Below, piece after piece: positions 32,527 through 45,059 of a stretch of 64,000 nt of DNA. Source of the DNA: Triticum aestivum (lineage: Eukaryota > Streptophyta > Magnoliopsida > Poales > Poaceae); the NCBI RefSeq assembly GCF_018294505.1, contig NC_057802.1, forward strand, positions 552,958,202 to 553,022,201, read 5' to 3'. The notes under the pieces were generated by a model, which was not told the DNA's origin, ran no database searches, and saw only the letters and a program-made list of their open reading frames with translations. Within the stretch, counting starts at the first letter, position 1. Each line of letters opens with the position of its first letter. The translations under genes and the position numbers were made by a program.

Positions 32527-34266
32527 TGTTGGGGAACGTAGTATTTCAAAAAGTTCCTACGATCGCGCAAGATCTATCTAGGAGAAGCATAGCAACGAGC
32601 GGGGAGAGTGTGTCCACGTACCCTCGTAGACCGAAAGCGGAAGCGTTTAGTAATGCGGTTGATGTAGTCGAACGTCTTCACGATCCAACTGATCCAAGCA
32701 CCGAACGTATGGCACCTCCGTGTTCAGCACACGTTCAGCTCGATGACGTTCCTCGATCTCTTGATCCAGTTGAGGCCGAGGGAGAGTTCCATCAGTACGA
32801 CGGCGTGGCGACGGTGATGATGAAGTTACCGGCGCAGGGCTTCGCCTAAGCACTACGGCGATATGACCGAGGTGTGTAACTGTGGAGGGGGGCACCACAC
32901 ACGGCTAAGAGAAGACTTGGTGTGCCTTTGGGGTTCCCCCCTCCCACGTATATAAAGGGGGGAGGAGAGGAGGCCGGCCCAAGGGGGGCGCACCAAGGGG
33001 GGGAGTCCTACTTGGACTCCCGGTCCAAGTAGGATTCGCCCCCCCCCCCTTCCCTATTCCAACAAGAGGGGGAGGGAAGGAGGAAGAGGGGAGAAGGAAA
33101 GAGGGGGGCGCCGCCCCCTCCTAGTCCAATTCGGACCAGCCCATGGGGGGGGCGCTGCCTTCCCTTGTGGCCCTTCTCTCCTTTCCACTATGGCCCAATA
33201 AGGCCCATTACTTCCCCGGGGGGTTCCGATAACCTCCCAGTACTCCAAAACTTATCCGATACTTCTCAAAACCATCCCGGTGTCTGAATACAACCTTACA
33301 ATATATGAATCTTTACCTCTCAACCATTTCGGGACTCCTCGTCATGTCCGTGATCTCATCCGGGACTCCAAACAAACTTCGGTCATCGAATCACATAACT
33401 CATAATACAAATCGTCATCGAACGTTAAGCGTGCGGACCCTACGGGTTCGAGAGCTATGTAGACATGACTGAGACACATCTTCGGTCAATAACCAATAGC
33501 GGAACCTGGATGCTCATATTGGCTCCTACATATTCTACGAAGATCTTTATCGGTCAAACCGCATAACAACATACATTGTTCCCTTTGTCATTGGTATGTT
33601 ACTTGCCCGAGATTCGATCGTCGATATCATCATACCTAGTTCAATCTCGTTACTAGAAAGTCTATTTACTCGTTCCGTAATGCATCATCCCACAACTAAC
33701 TAATTAGTCACATTGCTTGCAAGGCTTATAGTGTTGTACATTACCGAGAGGGCCCAGAGATACCTCTCTGATACACGGAGTGACAAATCCTAATCTCGAT
33801 CTATGCCAACTCAACAAACACCATCGGAGACACCTGTAGAGCATCTTTATAATCACCCAGTTACGTTGTGACGTTTGATAGCACACTAAGTGTTCCTCCG
33901 GTATTCGGGAGTTGCATAATCTCATAGTCAGAGGAACATGTATAAGTCATGAAGAAAGCAATAGCAATAAAACTAAACGATCATTATGCTAAGCTAACGG
34001 ATGGGTCTTGTCCATCACATCATTCTCTAATGATGTGATCCCATTCATCAAATGACAACACATGTCTATGGTTAGGAAACTTAACCATCTTTGATTAACG
34101 AGCTAGTCAAGTAGAGGCATACTAGGGGCATTCTGTTTGTCTATGTATTCACACATGTACTAAGTTTCCAGTTAATACAATTCTAGCATGAATAATAAAC
34201 ATTTATCATGATATAAGGAAATATAAACAACAACTTTATTATTGCCTCTAGGGCATATTTCCTTCA
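32527..34266 (-). repeat. 5' LTR of the truncated Copia element
   Basis: About 1740 bp, TGAAGGAAATATGCC ... CCCCAACA on the minus strand, clearly more diverged from the LTRs at 12021 and 19193 than those are from each other. A TATA box (TTTATATA on the minus strand) lies near 32948-32955. Confidence 0.92.
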
Positions 34267-37200
34267 TAAACAACAATGGTTTGAGTGGGGGCATCGGTAT
34301 GTTTTGGTCAACGGATGTAGAGGTGGAACTGAAAAACTACAGCGCATCACATACCGATGTCAAGGTCAGCAAGAAGGCTCGAAACTTTGTGGAGTGGAGA
34401 GTGACAGGTTTTTATGGAGCTCCACGGGTAGAAGATAGACGCCAAAGTTGGAGGTTCCTTCGTACTTTGTTTGAGATCCAACATGATGCTTGGCTGTGTC
34501 TTGGGGATTTCAACGAAACAATGTTTGCTACTGAACACTTCTCGCGTGCAAAACGGCCGGAATGGCAGATGAGGGCGTTCAGAGAGGCTCTTGACGATTG
34601 CTCGCTCCTAGATCTTGGATGGAGGGGAGTGGAGTATACTTGGGATAATGGGCAGAGCGGTGAGTCAAATGTGAAAGCTAGACTCGATAGGGGTTTTGGA
34701 AACCTAGAGCTTACCCACATATTCCCGCACACTTCGATCCACCACATTAGCACTACGGAGTCTGGTCATTGCTTTGTCTTGGTTGACTTACGTGATAATC
34801 GGGAGGAACATCGACATGGAGTGACGAGGCAGTTCCGATATGAGGATGTATGGCAAACACACTCTGAGTATGAGCAATTTGTGCTTACAGAATGGCAAAA
34901 GGGAGCTGGCCGGAATGGTCTTGAAGGTGTAGTCAGTGCTTTGCATGACATGCAGACTAAGCTAACTGCGTGGGGGGCAAAGGAATTTAGGTGTCTCACT
35001 CGGACGATGCAGAAACTGCGGGATAAACTGGACCGGCTTCGGCGTCGGCCGGGGAGACGCGGCCCATCTGAGGAGGAGCGGGCCATAGCTAAGCAGCTCC
35101 GAGAGGCACTAAGACAAGAGGAAATCTAGTTAAAACAGAGATTATGGGTTCCTTGGCTGCGAGAGGGGGATCGTAACACGGGCTACTTTCATGCTCAAGC
35201 AGCACATCAGCAAAGAATGAATAAGATAGAGAGGCTTGAAAGGGCGGATGGCTCCACATGTCAAACGCCGGACAAGAACCATGCAGAAGTCCAAGGGTTT
35301 TATGAAGCTCTATACACAAGCCAGTGGTTCATACCAATGGACGAGCTACTTGCCTTTGTTCCTCCAAAGGTGTCGGAACAAATGAATGAAGAACTCGACA
35401 AACCTTACACCGTGGAGGAGGTCAAGACGGCTTTGTTTCAGATGGCGCTGTCAAAGGCACCGGGAGTGGATGGATTTACAGTGGGATTTTTTCAGCGGCA
35501 TTGGTCCTTGTTAAAAGCCGATATAATTCCGACCGTACTAGATTTCTTGAATGGGGGGGGTCTGACCTGAGGGCACGAACAACACTTCCATCACATTGAT
35601 CCCAAAGGTGCGTCACCCGCAGCGTATATCTCAATATCAGCCCATTTCACTGTGCCCTGTTCTATACAAGATTGCCTCGAAGTGCATTACAAATAGGGTA
35701 CAAGTGTTCGTGGTTGAGATCATCAGTGAAGAGCAGAGTGCGTTTGTGCCCGGCTGCCTCATTACCGATAATGCTCTCATCGCTTATGAAAGCGTTTACG
35801 CTATGAGACGTCGGAAGAGAGGGAAGAATGTGGCTTGTGCCGTCAAACTCGCATGATGAAGGCATACGATCGGGTTGAATGGCATTTTCTGGAGGCAATC
35901 ATGCTGAGATTGGGTTTTAGTTCACAGTTTGTCAGACTTGTGATGAAGTGTGTAACTTCGATAAGGTTTACAGTACGAGTGAATGGACAATCACTTCCCT
36001 ACTTCACACCATCTAGAGGTCTCCGTCAGGGAAATCCTAGTTCACCGTTTCTTTTTCTTATCTGTGCAGAGGGTTTTACCTCACTGTTGAAGTTTTATGG
36101 AGGTGCCCATGTTGACAGAGGCATCCGTGTTAGCCCTCTTTCTCCTTGGGTTAATCGCCTGCTCTTCGCTGATGACAGTTTGATATTTCTGAAGGCAGAA
36201 AGGGCGAGTGCGACCAGGTAGAATGAGGTGCTTCGAATCTATGGCGAATGCTCTGGACAATGTGTTAATAGGGACAAAAGTTCTGTTTTTTCAGTCCAAA
36301 CATACCTGATGTAGTTCGACAGGAGCTCAAGATAGTGTTGGGAATTACTGTCGAGGCATTTAATGAGCGGTATCTGGGTCTTCCAACGGCCATTGGACGC
36401 ATTACCAGCGGTACTTTTGACTATCTTGGAGAGAGAATCAGAAGCAAAGCTTCAAGGAGGCACTGAACGGCTTATCTCATGTGTTGGGAGGGAGGTTAGG
36501 ATCAAGGTTGTTGCCCAAGCGATCCCGGCCTTTTCGATGAGCTGCTTCAAGTTAACGAAGAAGATCTATAAAGATTTTTCATCAAAAATGGCTAGGTATT
36601 GGTGGAGTAGCTCAGTCGACCGCAGGTCACTGCACTGGATCGATTGGGACTCACTAACCAAGCCAAAGAATGCAGGAGGGATGGGGTTCAGGAACTTGGA
36701 AGTGTTTAACTTAGCTCTGCTTGGGAAACATGGGTGGATGCTGATCACGAATCCGGACTCTCTCTGCGCACGTGTCTTGAAAGGGAAGTAATTTCCCGCC
36801 AATGAGTTTATGGATGCAACTATCCCAAAGCATGCATCAGCCACTTGGCGGGCAATTGTTGCAGGCAGAGAGGCCCTAAGGACTGGCTTAATAAAGAGGA
36901 TCAGAGATGGTATGTCTGTATCAACATGGAATGATAGCTGGATTCCGGGTCTTCTCACACTTCGGCCTTGGTGCAAATCGGAGATGCCGCAATTCCTCTA
37001 GTTGCTGATCTATTGATGTTGAACATGGTACTTGGAAGAGCGAACTCGTGAGACGAAATTTTACAGCCCCTAAAGCAGATGCAATTCTGAACATTCTCCT
37101 GAGCTTCAATGCGGGGGCTGATTCATGGGCTTGGGCTGCCGAAAAGTCTGGGATCTACTCTGTGAAATCTGCTTACCGAGCTCTGGTGACGCGCAACAAG

Positions 37201-38248
37201 CATGGAGCTCTAGGGGAAGGGACAGTGACCGAAACTTCAGAGAATCACAAACAGATGTGGTCTAGACTTTGGAAGCTCAAGGTTGTGCCAAAAGTGCGGG
37301 TGTTTTGGTGGCGAGTACTCAGGAAAATTCTACCTATAGAAAGCATCTTGAAGCACCGGCACATTGCGGAACTGGCTCGATATAAAGTCCGCCTCCATGC
37401 AGACGAAGATCTCTACCATGCACTGATTAAGTGCGCGCATGCAAAGATGTTCTGGAGCGAGGCGAGGGAATGGCTCAATGTCAAGCTCCCGGATCTTCAC
37501 ACAACGACATGGTCCCAAGATATCTTGTGTGACCCCAGGTTTGATGAGTGTGATCGTGCAAAAATCATCACAGTAATGTGGGTGATCTGGACGTCCAGGA
37601 ACAACATCACTCATGACAGAGCAAGCCTTGACCCGGTGGTGTCGATGAAGAAGACCAGAGAAGCTCTGGCGATCTTGGAACTACCCAGGGTTCAGGCTAG
37701 AACTCTACCCGGATTCGGTTGGCGTCCTACCGACGAGGGATGTATTAAGATCACCACCGATGCAGGAATCTCGATGGAAGCAAGGCTTGCCGGTGTGGGA
37801 GGTGTTGCACGCTCATCTTCAGCCTTCATCGGAGCTTGGTGCAAGCCAGTCCATGGTGTTACTGACTCGCTTGTTGCGGAGGCCATGGCTCTCCGTGAAG
37901 GCGTTGTTTTTGCAAAGCTTCGTGGCTTTGAGCGAGTACAGATGAAGACTGATAGCAAAGAGGTGGTGGATCTCTGGAACTCGCGCTGTTCTTCGCGCTC
38001 CCTCGTAGCGTCTGTGTTATTAGATATTGAAGAGCTAGTACTTACTTTTTCTTCTTTTGATATTACTCGTGTAAAGAGACATTCTAATGCCCCGGCTCAT
38101 CTTTGTGCCAAGCATGCTAGCACATTGGATGTGACGGAGTGTTGGATGAACTCTCCCCTGAACTCCTGGTTAGTAGCCTTATGGCGGATAGTGCCGGAGC
38201 TCGTTTGATTGAATAATAAAGCTATTTAGTTCCACGCAAAAAAAAAAA
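34267..38248 (+). pseudogene. LINE retrotransposon ORF2 remnant, interrupted by the Copia element
   Basis: This is the 3' part of a plant L1-type LINE. In order: the C-terminal half of an endonuclease (GLSGGIGMFW, GDFNETMF, 34280-34800); the reverse transcriptase (QPISLCPVLYKIASK, FVPGCLITDNA, KAYDRVEW, the catalytic FADD near 36170); a zf-RVT region (~37250-37480); and an RNase H of the RVT_3 type (TTDAGIS, VAEAMALREG, KTDSKEV, 37740-37990). Several stops and frameshifts break it (for example near 35130, 35570, 35850, 36225, 36790 and 37000). It ends in AATAAAGCTATTTAG and an A-run (38238-38248). The 5' part lay beyond the Copia insertion and is lost. Confidence 0.9.
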
Positions 38249-39300
38249 CGGACGGCACGAAGGCGCCAAGATGCCAAAAAGAAAAAAATCATGCAGCGCA
38301 CCCGCGCGCCCCCTTCCTCGCAACGACGACACAAAGAAAGTGACGACGCCGTGAGCAAGCCGACCGATCCGGTCTCATGTGTTGGATTCGAACCTCGACG
38401 GACGAAACGCATCCCGCTGCCTCCAGATTCGAACCGATCCTATTCTTATCCTGTCCTCGGAAAGATTTGTGACGACAAGTTGTGATGAGCGGCGGTGCCA
38501 AGCGGCGGGAAGAGACAGAGAATATCAGCGGCAGCGGCACGACGGAGGGGAGGGGGGATACCGGACCGGATACGGGCGGGGGTGGCGCGGTCGCGGCATC
38601 GGACGACGGGGTGTCCGACTGTCCCCCGTTCCCACCGCCGCGGCAGCCGGCCGGGCCGCGATTAAACTAATCCCAACTAGCTAATCATCATCGTCCGTTG
38701 GCTAATGGTCTCGGCGTCGCCCGGCATCTCCACCCCGGCGGCGAGTAAATTAATCCTAGTACATGCGAGGGCTGGTTGTTAATCTAATCCGCGATTTGTT
38801 AATGATGAAAGAAAGAGGGTATTGACTGGTTCGACGCACGCACGACCGACGCGTGTGCGCTGCCACCGCCGAGCTCTCTCCGCGCGACGCAGCGGTGGCC
38901 CAATTGGGAGGGAGGCGGGTTCTGGTCTGGTGACCCGATCCCGCTCTCTGCTCCTGGTCTAAATTTCCATGATGACAAACTTGTTATAATATTGCTCCGA
39001 AATACCCGTTACTCAAGCACTTGCACTTGGTGAAAATGTTCAGTGTCAGCAGCAAGCGTAATCACTCTTCTTCCGCAAAAAATAAAATAGAGCATAATCA
39101 CTGTTGGGCCTCGCTTGCGTTCCTTTTGCTATTTTGTTTTTCTTTCTGGAACAGCACCGTCACGTGCATGCACATACACTCACACCTATAAACGCGCGTA
39201 CATACTCTTTTTTGAAGGAACACGTACGCATGGGCGGATCCAGTGTGGGGTTATGGGGGCCACAAACATTTTGCAAAACATTTTTTACTAGTGAATGCTT
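38249..39300. other. Non-coding, GC-rich then AT-rich
   Basis: I see no gene. 38480-38660 is G/C-rich with simple-sequence character. Short frames on both strands do not resemble known proteins. Confidence 0.4.
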
Positions 39301-39310
39301 ATAATATATT

Positions 39311-39465
39311 TCCTCCATCCCACAATAGTCGTAGGCCATTTTAAAGTCAAACTATATAAACTTTGATCAAGTTTTCAGAAAAAAAATTGTGAAAATTTAG
39401 GATACTAAATCTTCATCATTAGATTCATCACGAAATATATTTCCATACAATGTATGTTTGGTACT
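39311..39465. mobile_element. Stowaway MITE fragment, left half
   Basis: CCTCCATCCCACAATAGTCG at the left resembles a Stowaway end. A matching right end may be the segment near 39930 (GGGACAAAGGTAGTA), which would make the element at 39483-39717 a nested insertion. Confidence 0.4.
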
Positions 39466-39482
39466 ACCTCCGTTCACAATTA

Positions 39483-39717
39483 CTATCTCCGTCTTTTTAT
39501 ACAGCACCGCTTCATATTTTTATGTCTAACTTTGATCATTAATTTACCAACAAAATATGAGTTACATGCCACAAGAAGTGTATCATCGGATGCACATTTC
39601 AAGCAACTTAGCGATGATATATTTCTAATGACATATAACCCGTATTTTGTTGACTAAAGTACAAGTCAAAGTTTGGCACTAAAAACAGAGTGACACTATA
39701 TACAAAAACAGAGAGAG
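39483..39717. mobile_element. Stowaway MITE (235 bp)
   Basis: The left end CTATCTCCGTCTTTTTATAC and the inverted right end CTCTCTCTGTTTTTGTATAT are flanked by TA (39481-39482, 39718-39719). The interior is AT-rich and has no coding capacity. Confidence 0.65.
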
Positions 39718-39719
39718 TA

Positions 39720-40850
39720 TAACATGTTTGAGATATTTCAATGTGCAGTACTTACAAACTGAAATGAGTGAACAATCACACTAAAACATGTTTATGTAAT
39801 CCGATTATGAAAAAGGATAGAACATTTTATATTTGTGAATGGATGGAGTATTATAGAAATAGACAAATTTCTCTATAGACTTGGTCAAACATTGCAATGT
39901 TTGACTTTCAAAATCATTGTGCACTATATTATATGGGACAAAGGTAGTATTAAATTAATTTGGTGCGGCCTAAATACTTCAATACTGAAGCCCATAGAAA
40001 TAGATTACTAGTTTTCACCCGAACAACTATAATTCAGACTCAGCTCAAAGCCTAACACAACCCATCTCTCCTCCCCATAAATACTACTAGACCATAAAGG
40101 CGCGCGTTGCCGCGCTCGTCCGTCAAGAAGTAAAAAATAAAATAAAAATAGTAAAGAAAATCTGGATGATGAAAACATTCGCTAAAATTTCAGATATCCT
40201 AGTTACAATATTTTGATATAAACGGCGGGGCATAATCACCAACTCGTTAATTAGAATTGATCCACTCATCAGTTGTAATAAATCATTTTGTGTGCAGGAC
40301 TTTCCTATTTCACATCCCTCGGAAGAGATGATCGAGAAGTAGACATAACAGAAAAAATGTACAAACTATGTTCGGGCGGCTAGTTTTGTTTGCTCTTGCA
40401 CATAATTCAACTCTCCAAGAGGAATATCTTCATGGAATTGACTATCTCTTAAGTAAAAATTGACATACTGCAGCAGTGTGCAAACGGTATTCAAAATTTC
40501 ATTCACAACTTAACTGATTTGAGAAAAGGGAGGATAACGTTTTGAGTCCCTTTATTATAGATTCATGATCCAATCATGTAAGTGAGAATCCGAAAAGAAA
40601 ATGACAATCTGAACAAAACCAATCTTTGCAGAGGAAAATATTATAAATTTATAATACTGCAGGTAGATGTGCCTTTTCCGAAGTAGTCAAGTATCAGATG
40701 TGATGGCATGAAACTTTGCATCACTTCACGGAGAAAACAACTCCCTGATAGATCCTCAAATAAAAAAACATCTCCCTGATAATTCTGCCATTGTCATCAC
40801 AATATTACCACGAATGATTTTCTTTTGTCAAGTCAGCTAACACAACCGAG
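39720..40850. other. AT-rich non-coding region
   Basis: I see no gene. 39830-39955 contains a Stowaway-like right end (GGGACAAAGGTAGTA). The remainder is AT-rich unique-looking sequence. Confidence 0.4.
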
Positions 40851-40927
40851 GATTTTTCTTTTCTTTTTGACGAATATGGCAGTGGTGCCCTGCATTGATG
40901 TGTCCTTCGAGGAATTTGATTATTTGA

Positions 40928-41352
40928 TTGAAGACAGGGCTACTGAAAACAACTTCGAGCGTGAGCCCTGAGGTGATGTTCAAGAAGTTTTTGAACCGTC
41001 TGCTGATGCTCCGTAGACCCGATGGCATGGGGGCGCTCCGGCTCGAGTACAGCTTGACGGGTGGCACCGGCACGGTGGACCTCAGTGCTAACTCTGCTGA
41101 TGCCAACCTATGGATCGCTCATGTGTTACATTACAGGCTAAGGCTGTCAAGATAGGCAATCAGAACGAATATCTCCAGCTCGTTTTCGCGGTATTCACTT
41201 CAACGCACTTGAAAATACAGCACATTACCAATGCTCAACTGATCCGAGGTTTCTTTGAGCGCCTCCAAATGGGCTGTCCAGTATTCGAATATCTGCTCCT
41301 ATCGAACTGCACCATTTTCTCCAATAATCAAGGAGTTATCTACATGGTCTAA
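40928..41352 (+). pseudogene. F-box/LRR (FBD-type) protein fragment
   Basis: Two adjoining frames together read like the N-terminal third of grass F-box/LRR proteins, just after the F-box. The first is FKKFLNRLLMLRRPDG with GTGTVDLSANSADANLWIAH (40975-41130). After a frameshift near 41130 comes AKAVKI, FAVFTSTHLKIQH, GFFERLQMGCPVFEYLLLSN and CTIF (41135-41320). The phrase 'GCPVxEYLLLxNC' is a typical LRR step of this family. The F-box itself and the C-terminal FBD are absent, and there is at least one frameshift, so this is a decayed fragment. Its functional relatives are substrate adaptors of SCF ubiquitin ligases. Confidence 0.7.
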
Positions 41353-42850
41353 CATGCATTTATATGTGAAAATTTAAAGAATGATCACTTCCTTCAGAGT
41401 TGCAGTCAACACTATTTGACATTGTTCAGCATAAATAAATTAATCATGGAAACAAAAGAGCCTCAAGGGAGAAAAGCACATTCACACGCGGACAAATCCA
41501 GAAGAAACGGTTGACGTATGGATGAAAAGGAGAAGGTACCTAGCCCCATGCGCAAAGTGGAGGAGAGAACGGCCACATCACGCGCCGCGGCGGCGGTGAG
41601 AAACGCACGAAGAACGGCAGCTTTTGACAGAGATGGGAGGCGGGGATGCTCGATACGGGCCTGGGCCATCCATCTTTTTTTTGGCCTATATCAAGGTCCG
41701 TTGGCCCGATTAATGAGAGGATCACCAGGTCGCTCTGCAGAGCAGCGGCCCGGCTACCGTGAGCTGAGCAGATGCGCGACGCGGTGAAAAAAATAGCTAG
41801 AGGCAAGCCGCGGGACGATTAGGCGAATCTAGAACGTCCACTAGCTTGATCTAACAGTCGAGAGAGTCAAAACGCTGTGAAGCTAGCTCTGTTTTACTGT
41901 TTTGTAATATTCCATTAAAAAAAACTATGAAGTTGTTTCTCGGCTTCATCGGAACTATGTGTTAGACTATAAACTAATTTATGGAGAATTTATTGTTGGA
42001 GGGCCTAGATGTGAAATTAGCTTTTGACCCTTAAACAGTCATATTCTGTCTTGCCCCCATGACGGCTTTTGTCTAGCTCCGCCACTGCCTGCCATACCGG
42101 TGCACCGCCACCAGCAGATTCTGTGAGAAGGCGGCTTCCTCCTGCTTGGTCGTCGTCTCCGGCAGGGGTGGAGCCAGGAATTTTTTTCATTAAGGATTTA
42201 GGTATGAACTAACTATTGTATGTAGTGGCAGAGCTTGCTAAAAAAATTCAATCTAGGCTCGCCCAAAAATATCCTTCACAACTTGATCCAAAGCTGGGGC
42301 CAATGCCTCCCCCNNNNNNNNNNNNNNNNNNNNNNNNNNNNNNNNNNNNNNNNNNNNNNNNNNNNNNNNNNNNNNNNNNNNNNNNNNNNNNNNNNNNNNN
42401 NNNNNNNNNNNNNNNNNNNNNNNNNNNNNNNNNNNNNNNNNNNNNNNNNNNNNNNNNNNNNNNNNNNNNNCCGGTATGTGCATAGCTTTACGTCTGATTG
42501 TTTATAAAATCTCATACTATCTCGCAAATATAACACTCAAAAGACAATAATAAGAAACCGAGATATCCTACCAGATATAATAGCTACATAAAACTATAGC
42601 GTGAATAAATACCGGTTGAATGAATATGTAAAATAGTCAAACAAACAACATTGTAGTTTCATTACGTCTACGAAAAAACAGTATATATCTCAGAGTAAAT
42701 GCCTCTTGTAGCTCCGAGTAAATGGCTATACAGCAAATTAACCAAGTCACGGTTTAGACATGTGCGTAGACTCTGCACCATCTTACAACAAGAGTATGAC
42801 ACTAAAAACAGTATAACATATAGAAATATGATACGAAGATAGTGTTTTCA
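41353..42850. other. Non-coding region with an N gap
   Basis: No gene is supported. Near 42165-42300 the phrases GGGGTGGAGCCAGGAATTT and GTGGCAGAGCTTGC resemble the ends of the 'GTGGCGGA' hAT-like MITEs seen at 44331 and 45060. A gap covers 42314-42470. Confidence 0.4.
42314..42470. other. Assembly gap (N)
   Basis: Unknown bases. Confidence 1.
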
Positions 42851-43205
42851 AGCTCGAGCTCATCTAACCAACTGTGAACTGTAAATTTTAAAAACAACTG
42901 CTGATTTTTTTTCCAGGAAATTTGATGTAGTTTTTTTGCATCAAAGATCCTCAAGTGTTCTAAAATCTTGAAAAAAATCTTGGCCGGATGGGGGGGAGCT
43001 CTGGACAAAATAAACAAAAATTTGACCTCTCAAAATGTCTTGAAAGTAGAAATTTTAGAACATTTTTTTAACAGAGCACGACAATAGGCATCTTGGATAG
43101 AAATTTTGCATGCACATAGAACACTTGACCATTTGATGCAGAAATTTCACTTTTTTCCTTCTTTTCAAATTTATTGTTCATTCGGGAGTAGATGAGCTCA
43201 GACAC
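42851..43205. mobile_element. Foldback element (~350 bp)
   Basis: The left side (GAGCTCATCTAACC ... GTGAACTGTAAATTT, then TGCATCAAAGATCCTCAAGT) is repeated inverted on the right (GATGAGCTC, TTATTGTTCA, then ACACTTGACCATTTGATGCA). No clear target duplication was found. AT-rich foldback elements with GAACAGTAAATTT motifs resemble the interior of the Mutator-like element at 1128-2071. Confidence 0.5.
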
Positions 43206-43662
43206 TAATAGCGATTTTGATATTATATCACTTAACCGATGTTACGTTATTTTTAAAAACTGAAGAGTTGATGACATACCGGTTGGATTATAAGGCAGAT
43301 CACTAAATTAACCTTTCGGAGAATAGAAGGCTTCGGAAAACTGTTTCAGTTGCATACGAGGCATTTTGCCTATATTTAATGGATAACCTTGAGGTGCCAG
43401 CATTATTGTCAAAATCTAGTGATGGTTTTATATTTGATAAATATTCATCCATAACCTAGATCAGACAGTAGTTAGAAAACTACGCCTTGCAGAAATGAGA
43501 GGAAATTTGACAATGTGCTAAGTACCTCAAATTTGGTCTACAATAGCCGTTAGGCTCGTCGCTGGCGTATCTACGCGAGCAAGAGATAATATATTGCAGT
43601 CGAGGAAGCGAACGGAAGGGTGAAAGGTCTGCTGCCAAAAATGTTAAATGCACGGATCACAA

Positions 43663-43865
43663 NNNNNNNNNNNNNNNNNNNNNNNNNNNNNNNNNNNNNN
43701 NNNNNNNNNNNNNNNNNNNNNNNNNNNNNNNNNNNNNNNNNNNNNNNNNNNNNNNNNNNNNNNNNNNNNNNNNNNNNNNNNNNNNNNNNNNNNNNNNNNN
43801 NNNNNNNNNNNNNNNNNNNNNNNNNNNNNNNNNNNNNNNNNNNNNNNNNNNNNNNNNNNNNNNNN
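43663..43865. other. Assembly gap (N)
   Basis: Unknown bases. They hide the 3' end of the first MATH pseudogene copy. Confidence 1.
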
Positions 43866-44330
43866 AACGCCCTCGGCGCGGAGGTCTTGGCGGCCGGCAG
43901 AACTAGCGGCACCCGTTGATGACAACGATGTCACACCTAATCGTGAAGGAACCGCCCCTCAAATGCCTCGATTTCCCATATCCTTCCTCTTGATGAGCTT
44001 TCAGCATCCCTGTACGCCATAGCTCTGAAATTGCAGGTCTCTGGACTTAAACAACAGCGAGGGCTGGCTCTTCTTCTTGGGGAAGCACGGCAGGCAGCGC
44101 GGGCTCCGTTCCTCCGCCGCGTCGGCCGCGAAACAAAACCGGACACGCGCCCAGACCATCTTGGCCATGTACTCCTTGAGGACAAGGTAGAGGAGATGTA
44201 GCGCCTATCGAACAAGCGGTTGGGGTAGTGCCAGAGGCTCCAGCGATGGCCACCGACGGCGAACGGGAGAGACTCGATATGTTGCCCACTCAATGTGTCG
44301 GAGTAGCCCTCGATCTTGAGGAGGTGTCGG
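43866..44330 (-). pseudogene. MATH(-BTB)-like fragment, copy 1
   Basis: On the minus strand the frames contain GQHIESLPFAVGGHRWSLWH, the start of a MATH domain. After frameshifts come LVLKEYMAK and the linker stretch SFTI.CDIVVIN and PAAKTSAPR, which in grass MATH-BTB (BPM) proteins leads into the BTB domain. No single frame spans it, so it is a pseudogene. The 5' end is cut by a hAT-type MITE and the 3' end by the gap. Intact relatives are substrate adaptors of CUL3 ubiquitin ligases. Confidence 0.7.
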
Positions 44331-44514
44331 CATTGGCGGATCTAGGGCTGGGGTCATGGGGGCCATGGCCCCCATACACAAATTACAAATTCTATTTTAC
44401 TAGTGCAATGTTTGTCCATCATACTAATTTTGGTGTAGTGTAGTATTTTTTTTCTAGCCATTGTAATGTTGTTCATTGCTTCCCCCACATTGTCAAATCC
44501 TAGATCCGCCACTG
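44331..44514. mobile_element. hAT-like MITE, copy 1
   Basis: The ends CATTGGCGGATCTAGG and, inverted, CAGTGGCGGATCTAGG. The 8-bp flanks (GGTGTCGG and CGTGTTGG) are similar at six positions and may be a decayed target duplication. It separates the two MATH pseudogene copies. Confidence 0.65.
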
Positions 44515-45059
44515 CGTGTTGGTGATGATCTTGGAGGCGGTCGTCGGCATTGCTGTAACACACCGGCGATCGAGGGGCACGGCTACGAACGCCCTCGGCG
44601 CGGAGGTCTTGGCGGCCGGCACGACCTCCTGGTAGCGGCACCTGTTGATGACAACGATGTCACACCTAATCGTGAAGGAACCGCCCCTGAAATGCCTCGA
44701 TTTCCCGTATCCTTCCTCTTGATGAGCTTTCGGCATCCCTGTATGCCATAGCTCTGGAATTGCAGGTCTCTGGACTTGAACAATGGTGAGGGCTGGCTCT
44801 TCTCCTTGGGGAAGCACGGCAGGTAGCGCGGGCTCCGTTCCTCCGCCGCGTCGGTCGCGAAACAAAACTGGACACGCGCCCAGACCGTCTTGGCCATGTA
44901 CTCCTTGAGGACAAGGTAGAGGAGACGTAGCGCCTGTCGAACAAGCAATTGGGGTAGTGCCAGAGGCTCCAGCGGTGGCCACTGACGGTGAACGGGAGAG
45001 ACTCGATATGCTGCCCACTCAATGTGCTGGAGTAGCCCTCGATCTTGAGGAGGTGTCGG
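44515..45059 (-). pseudogene. MATH(-BTB)-like fragment, copy 2
   Basis: This is a second copy of the same fragment, offset by 722 bp and more than 90% identical by eye. The minus-strand pieces are GQHIESLPFTVSGHRWSLWH, LYLVLKEYMAKTVWARVQFC, then GGSFTIRCDIVVINRC and VPAAKTSAPRAFVAVP. The last matches the MATH-to-BTB linker. Frameshifts divide these pieces. The BTB domain is absent. Confidence 0.72.

Larger units (their letters stand above)
27514..34266 (-). mobile_element. Truncated Copia element (same family), minus strand, with a nested solo LTR
   Basis: On the minus strand the element starts with an LTR (34266 down to 32527), then a primer-binding site, leader, gag and part of pol. It ends abruptly at 27514 against the CACTA terminus. 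The reverse transcriptase, RNase H and 3' LTR are missing. It matches the complete copy at 12021-20935 closely in gag-pol. The initiator codon of gag is changed to ATT. A solo LTR (28052-29448) interrupts the integrase. It was itself inserted in the LINE that continues at 34267. Confidence 0.9.

Noticed and set aside
38380..38440. tRNA B-box-like sequences on the minus strand (GGTTCGAATC twice)
   Set aside because: No A box at the right distance and no cloverleaf could be found, so there is no tRNA gene or recognisable SINE.
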